DNA from: Capitella teleta
Taxonomy: Eukaryota; Annelida; Polychaeta; Capitellidae
Assembly (NCBI GenBank): GCA_000328365.1
Contig: KB310159.1
Location: 5,129 to 69,128 of the forward strand
DNA length: 64,000 nucleotides
Direction: 5' to 3'
A program made the translations under genes and the position numbers. Shown here in pieces: positions 25,437 to 37,968 of the stretch (its first letter is position 1; every line of letters begins with the position of its first letter). The notes beneath the pieces were generated by a model. It worked only from the letters and a program-made list of their open reading frames with translations, was not told the DNA's origin and searched no databases.

Positions 25437-26129
25437 ATAAAATAATGTCCATTTCGGAAATCAGCGGAAATGCTCCCTTGCAAAGAAACCATACCTCACA
25501 AGCGAATTCATTCGTTAATGCTCTAAATTTAACCAGGGTTGTCAGGGCCGTGCAAGAGTGCTTTAATTAAGCCTATATAAGGGTCCGTGTGCTTTATTCT
25601 TACATACATTATTCCGTCATACTGCTACAAACAGCACTCCACCGTGCCCTGCCCTGGAAAGCAGCTGGGCTGATATGCTGCCAAGTCACGGAGAAACATT
25701 GATATCACACTCATGACAGCTGCACTGATCGTCTTGGGCTTGTACCTGTGAATCATGACCCGTTTTCGTTACCTTGGGAACAACAATATATTTTAGATTT
25801 ATAGGTTTGTTCCAATGCATGGCTACACCACACAGCTACATAAATAAAACTAATTGCAATTGTGGCTTAATAATTAATATATTGTGGCCTTGCTCGGTTG
25901 GGTTAATTAAGCGCCAGAGAATCTGCGTTACTCCCTCTTTTTATACATCGCAATTAATGGGTCTTTATGCTGCATCATACGATATAGACAGTAACACACG
26001 ACTGTGGAACATTTTATGTGAATGGGTATATACACTACGTACAGAGTCACAGAGGAATTACAACAAATTTAACTCACAATCATAATGCTTTCAACACCTT
26101 CTGGACAATCAATGAATCAGTCCTCTCGA
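21323..26129. other. Gene desert with simple repeats
   Basis: 4.8 kb with no supported gene. It includes poly-A (33 A at 25403-25435), A-rich DNA at 22850-22875 and AT-rich spacers. Short frames (for example 22250-22552 and 25774-26085) have neither recognisable domains nor splice context. The TAACCCTAAC at about 22620 is too short to be a telomeric array. Confidence 0.45.
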
Positions 26130-27140
26130 GATCTCGACATACCTCTCTCTTGACACAAGCAAATGTCATCTGCATAGAGAAGCCCACTTATCACCATCTT
26201 CTCTTCGGGTCCATTTCTCGAATACTTCCTGATCTTCGTCCAATGAGTCCTCTGTCACTTTCGCCTCATCTGCCATGTATATATTAAACAAAACTTCCAA
26301 CAGCGGACACCCTTGCCTGACTTCTCCGTCTATTTTTATCCAGTCATGCATTTACCAGATCATTCAAGACAAGGCGCACCTGGTTATCTGTATACAGCTT
26401 TCTCAACAATGCATGTATTTTGGGGTCCAACCCTCTCTCCTTTAGTACCTCTAGCAACTTCACTCCATATACCCGATCATACGCTCTATGTCTAAGCACG
26501 CCACCAGGCACTCTTCTCCTCTTCCTCTTGACACCTCTATCAAGCGCTCCATGATAAACAAATTTTCATAAGTCAGTCTGTTTCTCCTAAACCCTGACTG
26601 GCATTCACACAAATCCCTTCGTTCTCCACCCGTTTTTATATTCTTCTTCTCATTATCAACATCATGGCTTTATACATAATGCTGGTAATGGCCACTGGTC
26701 GGTAGTTCTTCGTGACCCGCTTATCGCTTCCTTTATGATGTAACGCAATTTTGCTCTTTGCAGGCACTTCACCTCCGTCAAATATGAAGTTTAATTCATC
26801 CCTCAACCTTCTTTTGGTCCTCTCTCCAAGCCCATGTATATACTCTCCAAATACTCCACTCTCATCTCCAGCTTTCCCTAGAGCTATCTCCTTACATGCT
26901 CTGTCCACTTCCACTCCTTTTATTTCTCCATTTCCCCACGCCATTTCCTTTCTTTCTTTTGCTATTCCCATTCTTGCATCCCCAGGACTGTTGAGTACCT
27001 TCATCCAGTATGCCTTGACCACCTCCTACCATTGTGTAATACCCATTTGGCCGACTGGTGGTGTGGCGTCGTCTGCTCGCTAGACATGCACCTCCTGCAT
27101 CTCCTCTTTTCCACTTCCGCACCTTCCTCATTCAACAACA
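26130..27140 (-). mobile_element. LINE fragment with reverse transcriptase motifs
   Basis: Minus-strand pieces in several frames. The first piece has KSKIALHHKGSDKRVTKNYR followed by PVAITSIMYKAMM, the classic pre-RT and motif-1 box. The next has SQGFRRNRLTYENLFIMERL and ECLVACLDIE, the region ending in motif A. The last has DGEVRQGCPL and VLFNIYMAD, equal to the GVPQGSPLSP box. The FADD part is not clear. Frames are broken and it is an old copy. The order and wording resemble long-ORF non-LTR elements, but the clade is not assignable from this alone. Confidence 0.72.
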
Positions 27141-28429
27141 TGTCACTCGATCTTTTCTCCTATTTCCCATCCTGGTCCATTTCTTGAGTTCATGAAAAAG
27201 CCCCTCTGTCCTCCTCCTCCCTCCTCCCCGTGCTTGTATGCTCGAATGCCTGAAACGTTACGTATTGCTACATCTGTAGTAATACATAACGTAATCTTTG
27301 TTCCCATGCGTGCACTGGCGTGGTCTTCATAACGCACTGACTGAGTCAATGTCATAACGTTGCTAATTCATTCGATTGCAAATACTCAAAAGCTTAATTT
27401 AGATGGATACAATATTTTGGCAAATATCGCTCGCAATTCGTTTGTTAGGACATTCGAAACATTCTGATCTGTAAGGAATGCTGAGCTTCTGCTTACTCAA
27501 ACAGGTAATGGACACAGGACATGGTATTCACTTCAGATGATTCCGTCCCCTAAACTTGCGTTAGTTTGCCTTTGCCGTATACTATGGCTGATCCCGATCG
27601 CCCGTCGATCAGCCCTAGTTCCCCAACTTCCCAACTTGAACTTCCCCAACTTCCCAAGCCGTAGCGTATCCTGTACACTACGCTACTGCATGAACCGGGC
27701 TATGTAACGGCGACTATATTTTAGAGCGATATCATTTATATCACACCGACTCCTACTACAATGTAAGAATGTTTTTAGCAGCTAAATGTATTTAGAAATC
27801 GAAAAATAACCACCGCTTGAGCTGTTACACGAGAAAATGAATAGTATTAATTTAGTAATTAATATAAATACGAAGATTGTGGAAGTTTGAACAATTAACT
27901 TCTCCACCATTGTTGTTCTCGCGTGGAAATATCATGAGATCACGCGTGATCTTCAAGTCTTGCAAGATATGTTTTGACAGCTGTCATCGATCCCATTATG
28001 AGTGCCAGCTCGAACTTTATTCTTTTTTGCTCGCACCTCAACACGTGGAAGGTAATGGAGCAGCAAACATTTCCCTCAATATACAATTATTCAATTGTAC
28101 AGACTGACTCCAGATAAGAGCCGTCACATTTTATAAACAGAAAGCGCACGTGCTTGTGTTGACATTCTGGTCTCGTGCGCCAGATGCATTCTGGGTCATT
28201 TCCGTTCACAACAACATGGCGCGATTTTTTTCTCTTTTTTTTCTTTATATATTTGTATGTTTCTTTTTCCTCCATGGGCCCTGACCTCGCACAGACGTTC
28301 GTGCCTTGCCAGTGTCCATAGGCACTTGCCACTTTTGACATTAAATTGTACTTCTCTGTCTGAAATAAATTATCTATCTATCTAATACGAGCACTCTCCA
28401 TGTTGTTGGTATATATTGATGTCGGCAAT
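27141..28429. other. Intergenic, nothing recognised
   Basis: It holds a short tandem duplication of TTCCCCAACTTCCCAA at about 27617-27655 and T-rich and TATCTATC simple sequence near 28225-28383. No gene supported. Confidence 0.4.
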
Positions 28430-28720
28430 CCTATATCTACCGTGGAGATCGATGTCTTGTGTTCGAGACCTGATCAGGCCACGGGCGTTATGATTGTGAA
28501 TTATAATTGTAATTTTTCAGTGACTCTGCAGTGCTGCCCAACTGCGTAACAAGGCCGGGCGCTGTGTACTACTGTCTGTGGTGGTATGCAGGATAAAGAA
28601 CCCTTGGGATTGATAAGAGTAGGGGGTGTGGGAGTGTGGTGCCCGTATCACCTGAGTGGTTTTGGTCATCATCATGGCTCATGTTTGCAGATAAGATCAT
28701 CCACTCACTTATTTCTTTTG
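28430..28720 (+). mobile_element. 5'-decayed copy of the tRNA-derived SINE
   Basis: It retains the B-box region (TGTTCGAGACC), the shared GGGCGTTATGATTGTGAATT, ACTGCGTAACAAGGCCGGGC and TATGCAGGATAAAGAACCCT blocks, and a decayed CACT tail. The A-box half is lost, and several indels separate it from the copies at 12.5 and 61.1 kb, so it is an older insertion. Confidence 0.8.
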
Positions 28721-29021
28721 AAGATTCCCGCTAAGGGTCGATCAAAGGATTGGCGGCGTTGACAAGTCTCTGCGTTTTCCTTTGTAATTTTCATTTGTTG
28801 GCTGTCTTGGCTCACCTAATTCCTAGTGGAAACGTGGCCATTGCAACATACCAGCATAACCCAGTAGAGGGAAACACACTTTTCTATAGTGGCAGAGTGA
28901 TAGCACTGAATGCTTCTGATGCATTGCTAATTAGATGAAGATACAGATGATCGACCTAAATTAAAATTGGTTGAGAAATATATATAGTATGTTTCAAGTA
29001 TGTACATGTAATCCATGTATA

Positions 29022-30153
29022 AGGCGACAAAGAATTAAAATTATGGTTTACGGATTTTTTTCATGAAAAAGGCAAGTGGGTGGTAAAAAAAAGAAAAAAA
29101 AAGAGGGAAAATGTGTGGTAGGGAGAAAAAAAAAAAACCAGGTAGGGCTCAAGACGCGCTAATGCTGCTTCATATTAATGTATTAAGGAAATGAAAACTG
29201 CAAACAAAATCCTCAAGGAAGCATTCATTTCTTGTTCTTCAATGAATTTCGTGTGATGGGCTTAAGCCCCTGATCAAAACAATGATGGCACATGGGCCGA
29301 ACTAAATTAAATTCTTGCCCCAGCCGGGCCATCTCCTCTTCCGCCAGCTCCTGGTCCCCACAATACACACAGACGGGCGTGAACATGGTCAGTTTGGCTG
29401 TAATAAATTGGTTTTAGGCAATAAATGAATTTATAAAAGATCTTATCAACACCCTACCAGAGTAGTATTGCGTTTCAATTCACAGGGAGTCTTACCAATG
29501 GGCTCTGGAATCTGGATACATGGAATGCCTATGCAGCCTTCTAGACAGTATATAATGATATTATATATATAGACAGAAAGCATACACTGCATTGAGTTTT
29601 GTCCACATCTGCTCGCTCACTAGTAAGACCCCCTGTGTTTCAATTGGGGAGGAACTAGCTGACATACAACAGCGAGCCCAATGGGTCTAGACCTCGCCCG
29701 AGAATCTGTGCTAGGGAGGAACAGGTGATGCCCTCCCTTGTAATAGTACTTGTAATGATCTGATGCGGCCCCAACAACCTTGCTAATCCTCTCCCCTTGG
29801 TCAAACTCATTAGACAGTATGTCTCTGACTGTTTGTTCGGTGGTACATTTTATCATTTTCCTGCTTTCTTTAGATCCCCTCAAGAGGGACAAATTCCCAA
29901 TGCGCCATTTTTGAAGGAATACATCTTCCCTCCCTATTGAAGCTGATTTCAACCAATCAGAGGCCGAGATGTTGGGAAATGAGAATGTATAGCATCACTC
30001 ACTTGCTACGTTATGATTCGAAGCAGCTTCCCAATAAAACCATGCTCATTTTGATTTTTTTTTATGTATGCGAGAACTTTTTTTTTTTTTTCCACTTCGT
30101 GGAAAAAAGCGACCAGCGGATCCGTAAACCATAATTTTAATTCTTTGTCGCCT
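29022..30153 (-). mobile_element. 1.13-kb inverted-repeat DNA element with a spliced ORF
   Basis: Both ends (29022-29055 and 30120-30153) are perfect 34-bp inverted repeats starting AGGCGACAAAG, so the insertion is recent. The interior codes on the minus strand. An open segment at 29952-29620 contains VRDILSNEFDQGERISKVVG and YYYKGGHHLFLPSTDSRA. A likely small exon ends at 29496 and joins, over a 98-nt GT-AG intron, to 29397-29225. That last part reads FTPVCVYCGDQ, then RPMCHHCFDQGLKPITRN, a double CxxC zinc-binding tail, and a stop. I recognise no transposase catalytic motif. It could be a non-autonomous element with a captured host gene piece or a decayed transposase of an unfamiliar family. 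The target duplication is unclear. Confidence 0.7.
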
Positions 30154-30688
30154 AACATAATTGCGTTTTATGCTATGTTTTTTGTCATAATTGCTTTCAA
30201 GTGAAAATTCCCTTTACGTGGCGAGTAAAATTTTGGGCTTATTTTGAGCCCTGTTTGCAAGACAATGTTAGCTGAGTGGGGGTGGATTTGGAGTGAAGCG
30301 ACATGCTCTCAGCCTCTGTCTAACCACACTGTGGTTCTAACCGAGACTATGCGCCATGCTTCATTCCCTATTCAATGTGGCAAAAGCCTCAAAAGCCATT
30401 CCTGATCCAATTCATCTGTCTGCAATTCCTTTGCATGATCCATCCACCAAGGATTGCCTAATGCAGATGTATTATTAAAACCCTAATCCATTATCAAGCA
30501 TTGCCGCTCAGAACTTTTTTTGCAGTTCTGAAAAAATTCTGATATTTGGAAAAAATTGGAAAACGATTTTCAATCTTGATTTTGTTACTTGACCAGTTAT
30601 TTGCGCCAACAGTATTCCTAAAATTTCACTCCTGAACTCTGACCTCTAATGCGATGAGTGTGCGCTATTTTTTCATAGATTCGCTTTC

Positions 30689-33600
30689 ATGATGGGGTCC
30701 ATGATGCAATTCGAGCTGAACATTCCCATCGACCTGCTTGATTACTTCAGGAAACTGAAGACTGAACAATGTTTTGAGATGCAGGCAGCCGTCAATGGAG
30801 AAGGTCAGTGGTGTTGTCAATTGTTATCTGTGGCGGTCATTGTTGTAGTTTGTCTTTCATGTCTCCATAAGCTAACTTGTCCAAATCAGAGCCATGAGTC
30901 GAATTGTCAGTTTGGGCAAATCCCAAAATTCTATAATAATTGCTTTTGAATACCATGAGAATATGCATTGAAATCTGTCTTGGGCAGGTTAGTCTTTACC
31001 AAGAGAGGAATCTATGCACTTGCAGCTTGTGCAGTAGAATGAACTCTGACCTTTCTAATTAGTACCGTGACATCACTAAGTTTAATCATAATGGCTTACT
31101 GTACGGTAAGCCATTATGACTGATGTCAGTGATCAATTCATACGTTCCTGATACCAGGTAGTTGTGCTTTTCACTGTTTTGGCTTCTAATCTTTATTCAT
31201 GGTTTTCTATGTCTTCTTATCATTACAAGGTGCATTATGATTAGTGATGGGATCCAAGGATTTCCTTCTGGATAAACTAGACTCTCCATGTCACTCTGTT
31301 TACTCGCCTGTGTGCCAGCGCCTGCATTAGTACTAGTAGTAATTACTCATAGTAATTAAACGCTTGAATGCGTAACAATGGGTGGGAATCAACAAACGAG
31401 GCTTTAAATCGACTCCAACACTTTCCAAACTTCTAGTGTGAAGAACAAACTTTCACGATTGAAAAAGTTTTTAAACAAATATAAAGAATTTTACAATGTT
31501 TGGAAGAGACTTCTTCTTTAAAGAAATAGATTTCATCACCTTACAAGAATCCTTGGTCTGATTGAGCTTCTTTATTCGTTGTTTAGGCTTAGAGCTTTGT
31601 TCGTGGAATATCACCGTGTCCACTATTGTCAATTTCATTGAACTTATTGGCTTAGAAAGGGCAGGGCATCGATGCACATGGCTGAACTTGACCAATCACG
31701 TGGCAAGCTTTTCTTAACTGGTCAGCTGTCTGAAGGGGCGTTACTTGATTGAGCTCACTAGCCTATGCAATGAAGGTATTAGTATTGCTGCAATGGGGTT
31801 GGTATATATTTAGTTCTGTATTCGGCTTCGATGAATATCAACTGCTCAAAGCTACGGGTTTGAATATTTAGACAAATTCAATATTCGCCCATCACTAATT
31901 GCGATCGCAAATGTTCCTCTGTGAACAAAGTTATAATGCATATTTTGTAGAAATTCGTTGCTAATTATTATTTTCTATGCTATGCACAAATGAGTATCTT
32001 TGAGTGTTCAGAAGAGATTCGGAATTTTAGATGCTTGTTTCATGACGGTAAAGTATCGCTTTAAATTTAAAAGAATGAAAAATCTGAGATGAGGAAATTC
32101 AATCAGGGTACGAACCAATAATAATTCAATAACCATCTTTCGAAACGATAATGAAAATGGAACTCAATCCATTTTCATGTGTTCAATTCTTCTTGTGCAT
32201 GTGGGATAAAACTTATTAGAATATTGCTCCAATTTATGAATCAATTTCCATATTTCTATTCTTCAAACACGTATGGAAAATGCTGTTTGCGGTCTCGACG
32301 CGAGACCAAGGTATGTCAGCTAATGAATATTTATGAGGCGGGGCTTAACATTGAACACCAGCCAATCACAGGAGAGTTTAATGTAATTGTGCTGTTTGAG
32401 GGCATGACCTTACTCGACATTTATAATAATTATGTAATGAACATTTCTCATGAAATCTTGCCGGACAGTTGATTATACAGTCAGAGCTCGTTATTACGAA
32501 CCTTCAGGGGCCATACAATTAGTTTGTAATATCAGGAGAACATATATGGGGAGAACATAAAAAATTCTCTGATCTCGTTAATACATTATGATTCATGCAC
32601 TTGCGTAATAATTCACAATCAGCATACTAGTATCTTCTCTTGTTATTGAAATTAAGCTAATCGAATTGTAATTGAACATATATGATTAATAATGTAATTA
32701 TATATGTTAGCACCAACACCGAATCAAGTGTTAATTGTTTGAAACTTCAAGTTTATGAACTTCATAGTGTGAATGTTAAAAGGTAGGGATCTGGTGGGTA
32801 TCCCAAAAATAGTTCTATATAACCAGAAGTTCTATATATCCGAGTTTGCAATAGCGAGCTTTGTCTGTATACTGCTTTGTTTCGGCACTAACAATCTTTC
32901 AGACAACTTGACGTTGGAGTTCCTCCACAAAATATAAAATTAAGGTCAATAAGGTCATTACACAGGGGATGAGGCAACGTAACAAATCAATTTGATGCAT
33001 GTAATTATTTGACGCACCAATAAGCTTGTGAGATTCCTTAGACTATTGTGATAGCGTGTAGTTCTCAGATAGGCCCACCCCTTCTCTAATTCTGATATCC
33101 ATCTCATTTACTAGGTGGTCTCTTATACTGGTAATCACAACTAAATGATTTCGACCTATTTGATGTACAGATGCATGGTACATAATTATATAAATTTTAC
33201 TCAAGGCGCTGTCCTTTCAGAAAGGTTTGTTGGTTTTTGTTCAAAGGATATGATTAATTCAGTGTGCCCATTGTTAGATCTAATGCCTCTACCGTAGGTC
33301 TTATTATTCTTAACTTACTACACTGTACATGAAGTCACCAGAATAATCTAAAACGATGTCATAATATTACTACATGGAATCTATTGATAACACGACATGG
33401 TCACACAGTGTGACAGTCATTGATGACTGCGGAGGCCAAGTTCATGAAAGTAACCACGCCCCATGCCACCCATCTCATGCATATTCATGAATACATCTCA
33501 GAACACTGATATTGGTTGCACACTGTACGCTCTGAAACCCATTTTGAATCAGAGAAATGGAATAATCCTTTTTCTCTAAAACCCATTTGCACAAGAAGAA

Positions 33601-36600
33601 TTGAACACAATCATGATAATGGGGTGGGCTCCATTATTCATTATCGTTTTGGAAGATTGAATTAACGGTTTGTACCCTGATTAAATTCATATGTGTGTAC
33701 TGAAACAGGAAATAGACAACACTTACCTTTTTTTCGAATGGCAAGTTTTTTTGTTCAGTCAAGTGGAAGATTTTGAAGTACATGTCTTTACGATTTATTT
33801 TTGTAAAATTATCATAATTGATGTGTTTGTAGTTATAATTATCTTTTGGCGAAAGCAATTCTGTGACTCATTACTGATTTCATGGTGCAGGATCAATTAT
33901 GACAAAGATAGATATATGGAGATGAGCTACGTCCTGTTAGTATGCAAGATCAGACATCGGCCCATTTTGAAGAAATGGTCATAGCTTGTCCCCTGGTTGA
34001 GCCACTCGCAGTTTCGCACGAAATCTATAATAAACATCTATCCGACATAAAATTCAAAATATAATGCGAGTAAAAATACAAATAAGATATAACTGAGCCC
34101 AAATTCACCAAAAGATGATTAATTTGTTCATAATTTGAGCTTATTATTCATAATGTTTGCCTTTGAATATAGTAAATTTCAATTACCGTTAGTGCACTTT
34201 GCACTAATGCACAAATTTTCATTTCTTCAGATCTCTTTGTTTCTAACTTCAGCACTGAACTCTTGTCTGAGGCTCACACGGGCAGAACAGTACATGAATA
34301 TTACCCTGACAGGTATCAGTCTGCCATTTTTCTTGCTTTTCAATTCTCACTCTCAATATGGCCTTCTTCTTGTAGGTCATGTCGCCGATTTGGTTGAGCT
34401 TTCTGCTCGCAAATGGAAATGCTTCATATCCAAAGTGTCTGCCAATGACGACCCTGTTGATGGTAGTCCAGACAGCAGCCTCATTGTGCTGCCACAAACG
34501 AACTTGACAAAGCTTGCCAGTCTGACAGTTATCGATGCTGATGACATAAAATCAGAAGATGAAGAAAGCCAGAGTTCGCAGTTAGACAGGGCATCACAGA
34601 TACGCTTTCTCAGCACAATTCCTATTGATTCACCCATAAAAGGAGTCGTTACATGCAGTATTTGCCAGAAATTGTTCAAGACTTTGAAAGGGATTCAAAA
34701 TCATGTTCTTAGAGTTCACAAACGCAAGTGGATGCGATATCTACAAAACATAGATGACGATAACCTGGCTGAGCTGATTTCACATCAGGGTACTCGAGCT
34801 GTCATTACTCCTCTCAAACAGTCAGACAAAATAAAATGCGGAGAATGCGGATCCATCTTCCGATCTAACGGCTTACTTCTCAAGCATTGTGAAGATACCC
34901 ATATTACTGGCACTGATAAGAGATCAGGAATGAGAAGTAGGATTGTATTACGGAGATTGACAAATGAGGAGGAATCCATGGAAATGGACAATGATATCAA
35001 ACCATTTGAAATTGACAGTGATCCTGAATTTGAAGCCCCTGGCATTGCTTCAGCGATTGAACGCTTGGATGAAGACGTGGATGCCCAGATCCAGCGTTCT
35101 TCAACACCAATTGGGAAAGTGATCGAAGAAGACATTCAAAGTGAGAACAGAAGTGACGGAATGAATGATGTGGATGCTTCTACTGTGATCTCAGAAACTT
35201 CTACCGTCATCTCAAATGAACCCAAGATGAGGTACTCATGCCCTCTCTGTGAGCACACCTTCAGCTCCACAAAATACACTGTCTTCCACATCAAGAAACA
35301 TCACTCAGATTTACCTGAAGCAGAAGTGAAACAAGCAATGGAGGTAGCTAGGAAGAGTTGCACTAAAGGAGATGTGTATGTTGCATGTGGGTTCTGCTCA
35401 GGAGAGCTCAAAGGCCGAAACGTGCTAACCCATTTGAAGGCCTGGCATGTTCACGAAGCTACGTATAATCAAATGGTGAGGCAAACTTTTGAAAAGTTGA
35501 GAAATCTTGGATTGTATCACATCGGGGATGATGAAGAGTTCTGCTGTCGAGAGGAAGTTAATTCTGTTATTGATTCTGGAGAGAAAGAGACAGATGTTGT
35601 GGTTGATGCAGTTCATCGCCCCATTGAAGATGGATTATCTCCACCCTCAGAGGTAGCTGCCTCTCCTATGGTTATTCCTCAAGATGACGAAGATGGAGGT
35701 GCTATATGTGAGGATGAAGATGAGAGTGAGGATGAAGTGACTGAAGTCGAATTATACCATTACAAAGCAATCACCCAAACCTACAAATGCTCTTTTTGTG
35801 ATTTCATGTCATCTTCAAAGTCAGATTTCCGCATTCACGTTTTGCAGAAGCACATGGAGCAAGTCACTTACAACGACGTTGAACGCCAGGTGGAAGATCA
35901 GATGGTGTACACTTTGAATCCAGATGAAAGCATCATGATTCAATGTGAGTTTTGCGAACGACAGCGTCCCGGTCGAGGAATGCTTCTTCATCTACGAGTG
36001 TGGCATAAGGATGAAGTTGCATATGAAGAATTCTTGAAACGAATTTGTCAGAAGCTTAAAGAGCTTGGACTGTATATGAACTCTGATGAACAGAACCATT
36101 CTAAAGAAATTCAGCAGCATAAGAAAAATGGCTACCTCCATTATAAATTGAACTCAAGAGATGAGTTTCTTCTTTACGTGAAACACAGGACAGGAGAAAG
36201 AGTCGAGACAGCTGAGCCCAAAGTGCGTGATAACAATGCTGAGATCAGAGTTCCTAAAACCGTCAGAACAGTACAGACGCGTAAGAAGTCAGTGATTCGG
36301 AAGGGTGACTACCAGTGCTCATTGTGTGACTTCAAGACGCTGTATCACTGCAGTATGGAACGGCATCTGAGGACACTTCATTCTGGTGTATCGGCTGTGG
36401 AAAGACGTAAGATGATGGATGATATTCAAAATCCTGGAAGCAGCAAGGCAACCAGGATGGCCTGTGAAATATGTGGAAAAGAACGTTGGGGGAAGAGCAT
36501 CTTTCGACACCTTGAGATTTGGCATGGGAAAGAGGACCGATTTGAAGCTGTTCTAGCTCGAACCAAAGCAAGCATGATGGAGAGGAACAAACGGGAAAAG

Positions 36601-37968
36601 TGGCAAGCTCTGATTCGTGATGGCATCTGTTGTCATTGTAAGCAGAAGATTGGAACACCGGAAGAGGTACGGAAGCACAAAAAAGCTTGCAGCGAAAATA
36701 AGCTTCAGAAGACACGTAAACTTCTCTGTATCTATTGTGAATACAAAGCTAAGAGTAAAGAGGATTTAGTCGCTCACAAGATGGGCCAACATAAGACCAA
36801 GAACAATGCCATGATTACTCATGTGTGTGAGATATGTGGAGCTGCTTACAAGAGCGCTGGGGGGCTCCAAACGCATCGTTTTGTCAAGCATAATATTCGG
36901 TGGAAGAACGCAAGTGAATGGAAATGTGAAAAGTGTGAGAAAACGTTCAAATTGAAGGCTGTGTTTGAACGACATTTGCTGACACATAGCAGTAAGTCTT
37001 CAGTTCTTTATAATTGTACTCATTTTAATTCTGTGTTCTTCTATTATTCAGGTGTTCTACTTGCAAAATGTGACATTTGTGGCAAATCTTATAAGACTAA
37101 AGGCGACCTGAATGTCCACTACAAACGAATCCACCTCAATATTTACCCTTATCACTGCGACAAATGTGGACACGGCGTCCAGCGGAAGGAGTGGCTGCAA
37201 CGCCACAAATGCTCCAACATCAGGCCACGTCAGACCAGAAACAATCTTCCTACTTCCCGACAAACCTTGGCTGCCCGGACTTACAATTTGAATCAGATCA
37301 CGCCAACCACAATAACATCAGACTCTATGCTTCAAAACATTCAAATTCCTAATGACTTATTGCAAACTTCTCCCAACACTGAAACACAATCTATCATTTC
37401 ACAACCAGTCATTTCACAACCAGTCGTTCATAGTTCTACATCATCTGTTAACAACCCTCAGATAACTATTCCTCAGCAGACAGTGTATGAAAGACTAATG
37501 TCAGTTCAGCAACATCCTCATGCTGTATCACAATCCTACCCAAGCACTTCTGCAGAAACACAACCCGCCATTCCACCACCTGTCCTTCAGAGCTCTACAC
37601 CATCTAGCCCACAAATAACTACGGGTGCTCCTCAGCCCATGGTTTATGAAACACTGATGCCTGTTCAGAACATTTCCCCTCCATCATTGCCCCTTAACAT
37701 GCCTGTTATGGTGTCCGTTCCTAATGCAACCACCGAAACAAGTTACTTCCAACTAACACCATTGGTATCGGCTCTAGCAATGCCCCAAGTGGGATCTGCT
37801 GGTTTTCAAGACTTGTCTTTTTCTCCTGCCCAACCAGTTCCTCTTCTGTCAACTCTCCCCCAAGATGGAGAACAAACACCAACGGTTATTGCACCTAACT
37901 TTAATGGGACTTTGCAAGCTAAAGACGTTGCTTGGGCCAATGTATCCTGGCCATTATCTACTGACTGA
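30689..37968 (+). CDS. Multi-C2H2 zinc-finger protein
   Basis: Three exons: 30689-30803, 34376-36991 and 37052-37968. Exon 1 (MMGSMMQFELNIPIDLLDYF, then CFEMQAAVNGEG) joins in phase 1 to HVADLVELSARKWKCFISKV. The frame upstream of 34376 is intron and ends at TTGTAG. The second intron is only 60 nt, in frame and stop-free. The product, about 1,213 residues, has roughly 14 C2H2-type fingers, from VTCSICQKLFKTLKGIQNHV to YHCDKCGHGVQRKEWLQRHK. Fingers 3-8 form three repeats of a two-finger module: a standard finger, a 30-40 residue linker, then a CxxC...HLxxWH finger. One unit, CCHCKQKIGTPEEVRKHKKAC, ends in Cys. A region before finger 1 and the linkers are acidic, and the C-terminal 250 residues are rich in Q, S, T and P, like an activation domain. 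It is probably a nuclear DNA-binding regulator. No vertebrate orthologue is recognised. Confidence 0.92.
31086..31119. repeat. Perfect 14-bp inverted repeat in zinc-finger gene intron
   Basis: TCATAATGGCTTAC, a 6-nt loop, then its exact complement. The outer flanks ATCACT and AGTGAT also pair, giving a stem-loop of about 60 nt with an internal bulge. It could be a palindromic repeat remnant or a small hairpin RNA; nothing decides between these. Confidence 0.6.
32099..33690. mobile_element. Pair of 115-bp inverted arms, foldback-like element
   Basis: The segment 32099-32213 matches the reverse complement of 33577-33690. Shared blocks are AATCAGGGTAC at the outer edges, AAACGATAATGA in the middle and GTTCAATTCTTCTTGTGCA at the inner edge, with mismatches between. 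It is either one foldback transposon of about 1.6 kb or two copies of one MITE in opposite orientation. A pogo-type MITE (32478-32867) sits inside. All of it lies in the first intron of the zinc-finger gene. Confidence 0.65.
32478..32867. mobile_element. pogo/Tigger-like MITE
   Basis: Left end CAGTCAGAGCTCGTTATTAC; right end in reverse CAGACAAAGCTCGCTATTGC. Both are preceded by TA (32476-32477 and 32868-32869), the TA target duplication of Tc1/mariner-pogo elements. The CAGTCxxxxCTCG start is typical of Tigger relatives. At 390 bp it is non-coding and moved by a transposase encoded elsewhere. Confidence 0.75.

Noticed and set aside
28750-28938. Small secreted protein (hydrophobic N-terminus)
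   Set aside because: The frame begins at TTG, not ATG, and there is no splice or promoter context.
34135-34375. N-terminal 80 residues of the long zinc-finger ORF
   Set aside because: It starts at TTG, is hydrophobic and intron-like, and is followed by a TTGTAG acceptor at 34375. The exon at 30689-30803 joins in phase and gives a coherent N-terminus.
36332-36715. Minus-strand 127-aa ORF inside the zinc-finger exon
   Set aside because: Antisense shadow of the finger-coding frame.
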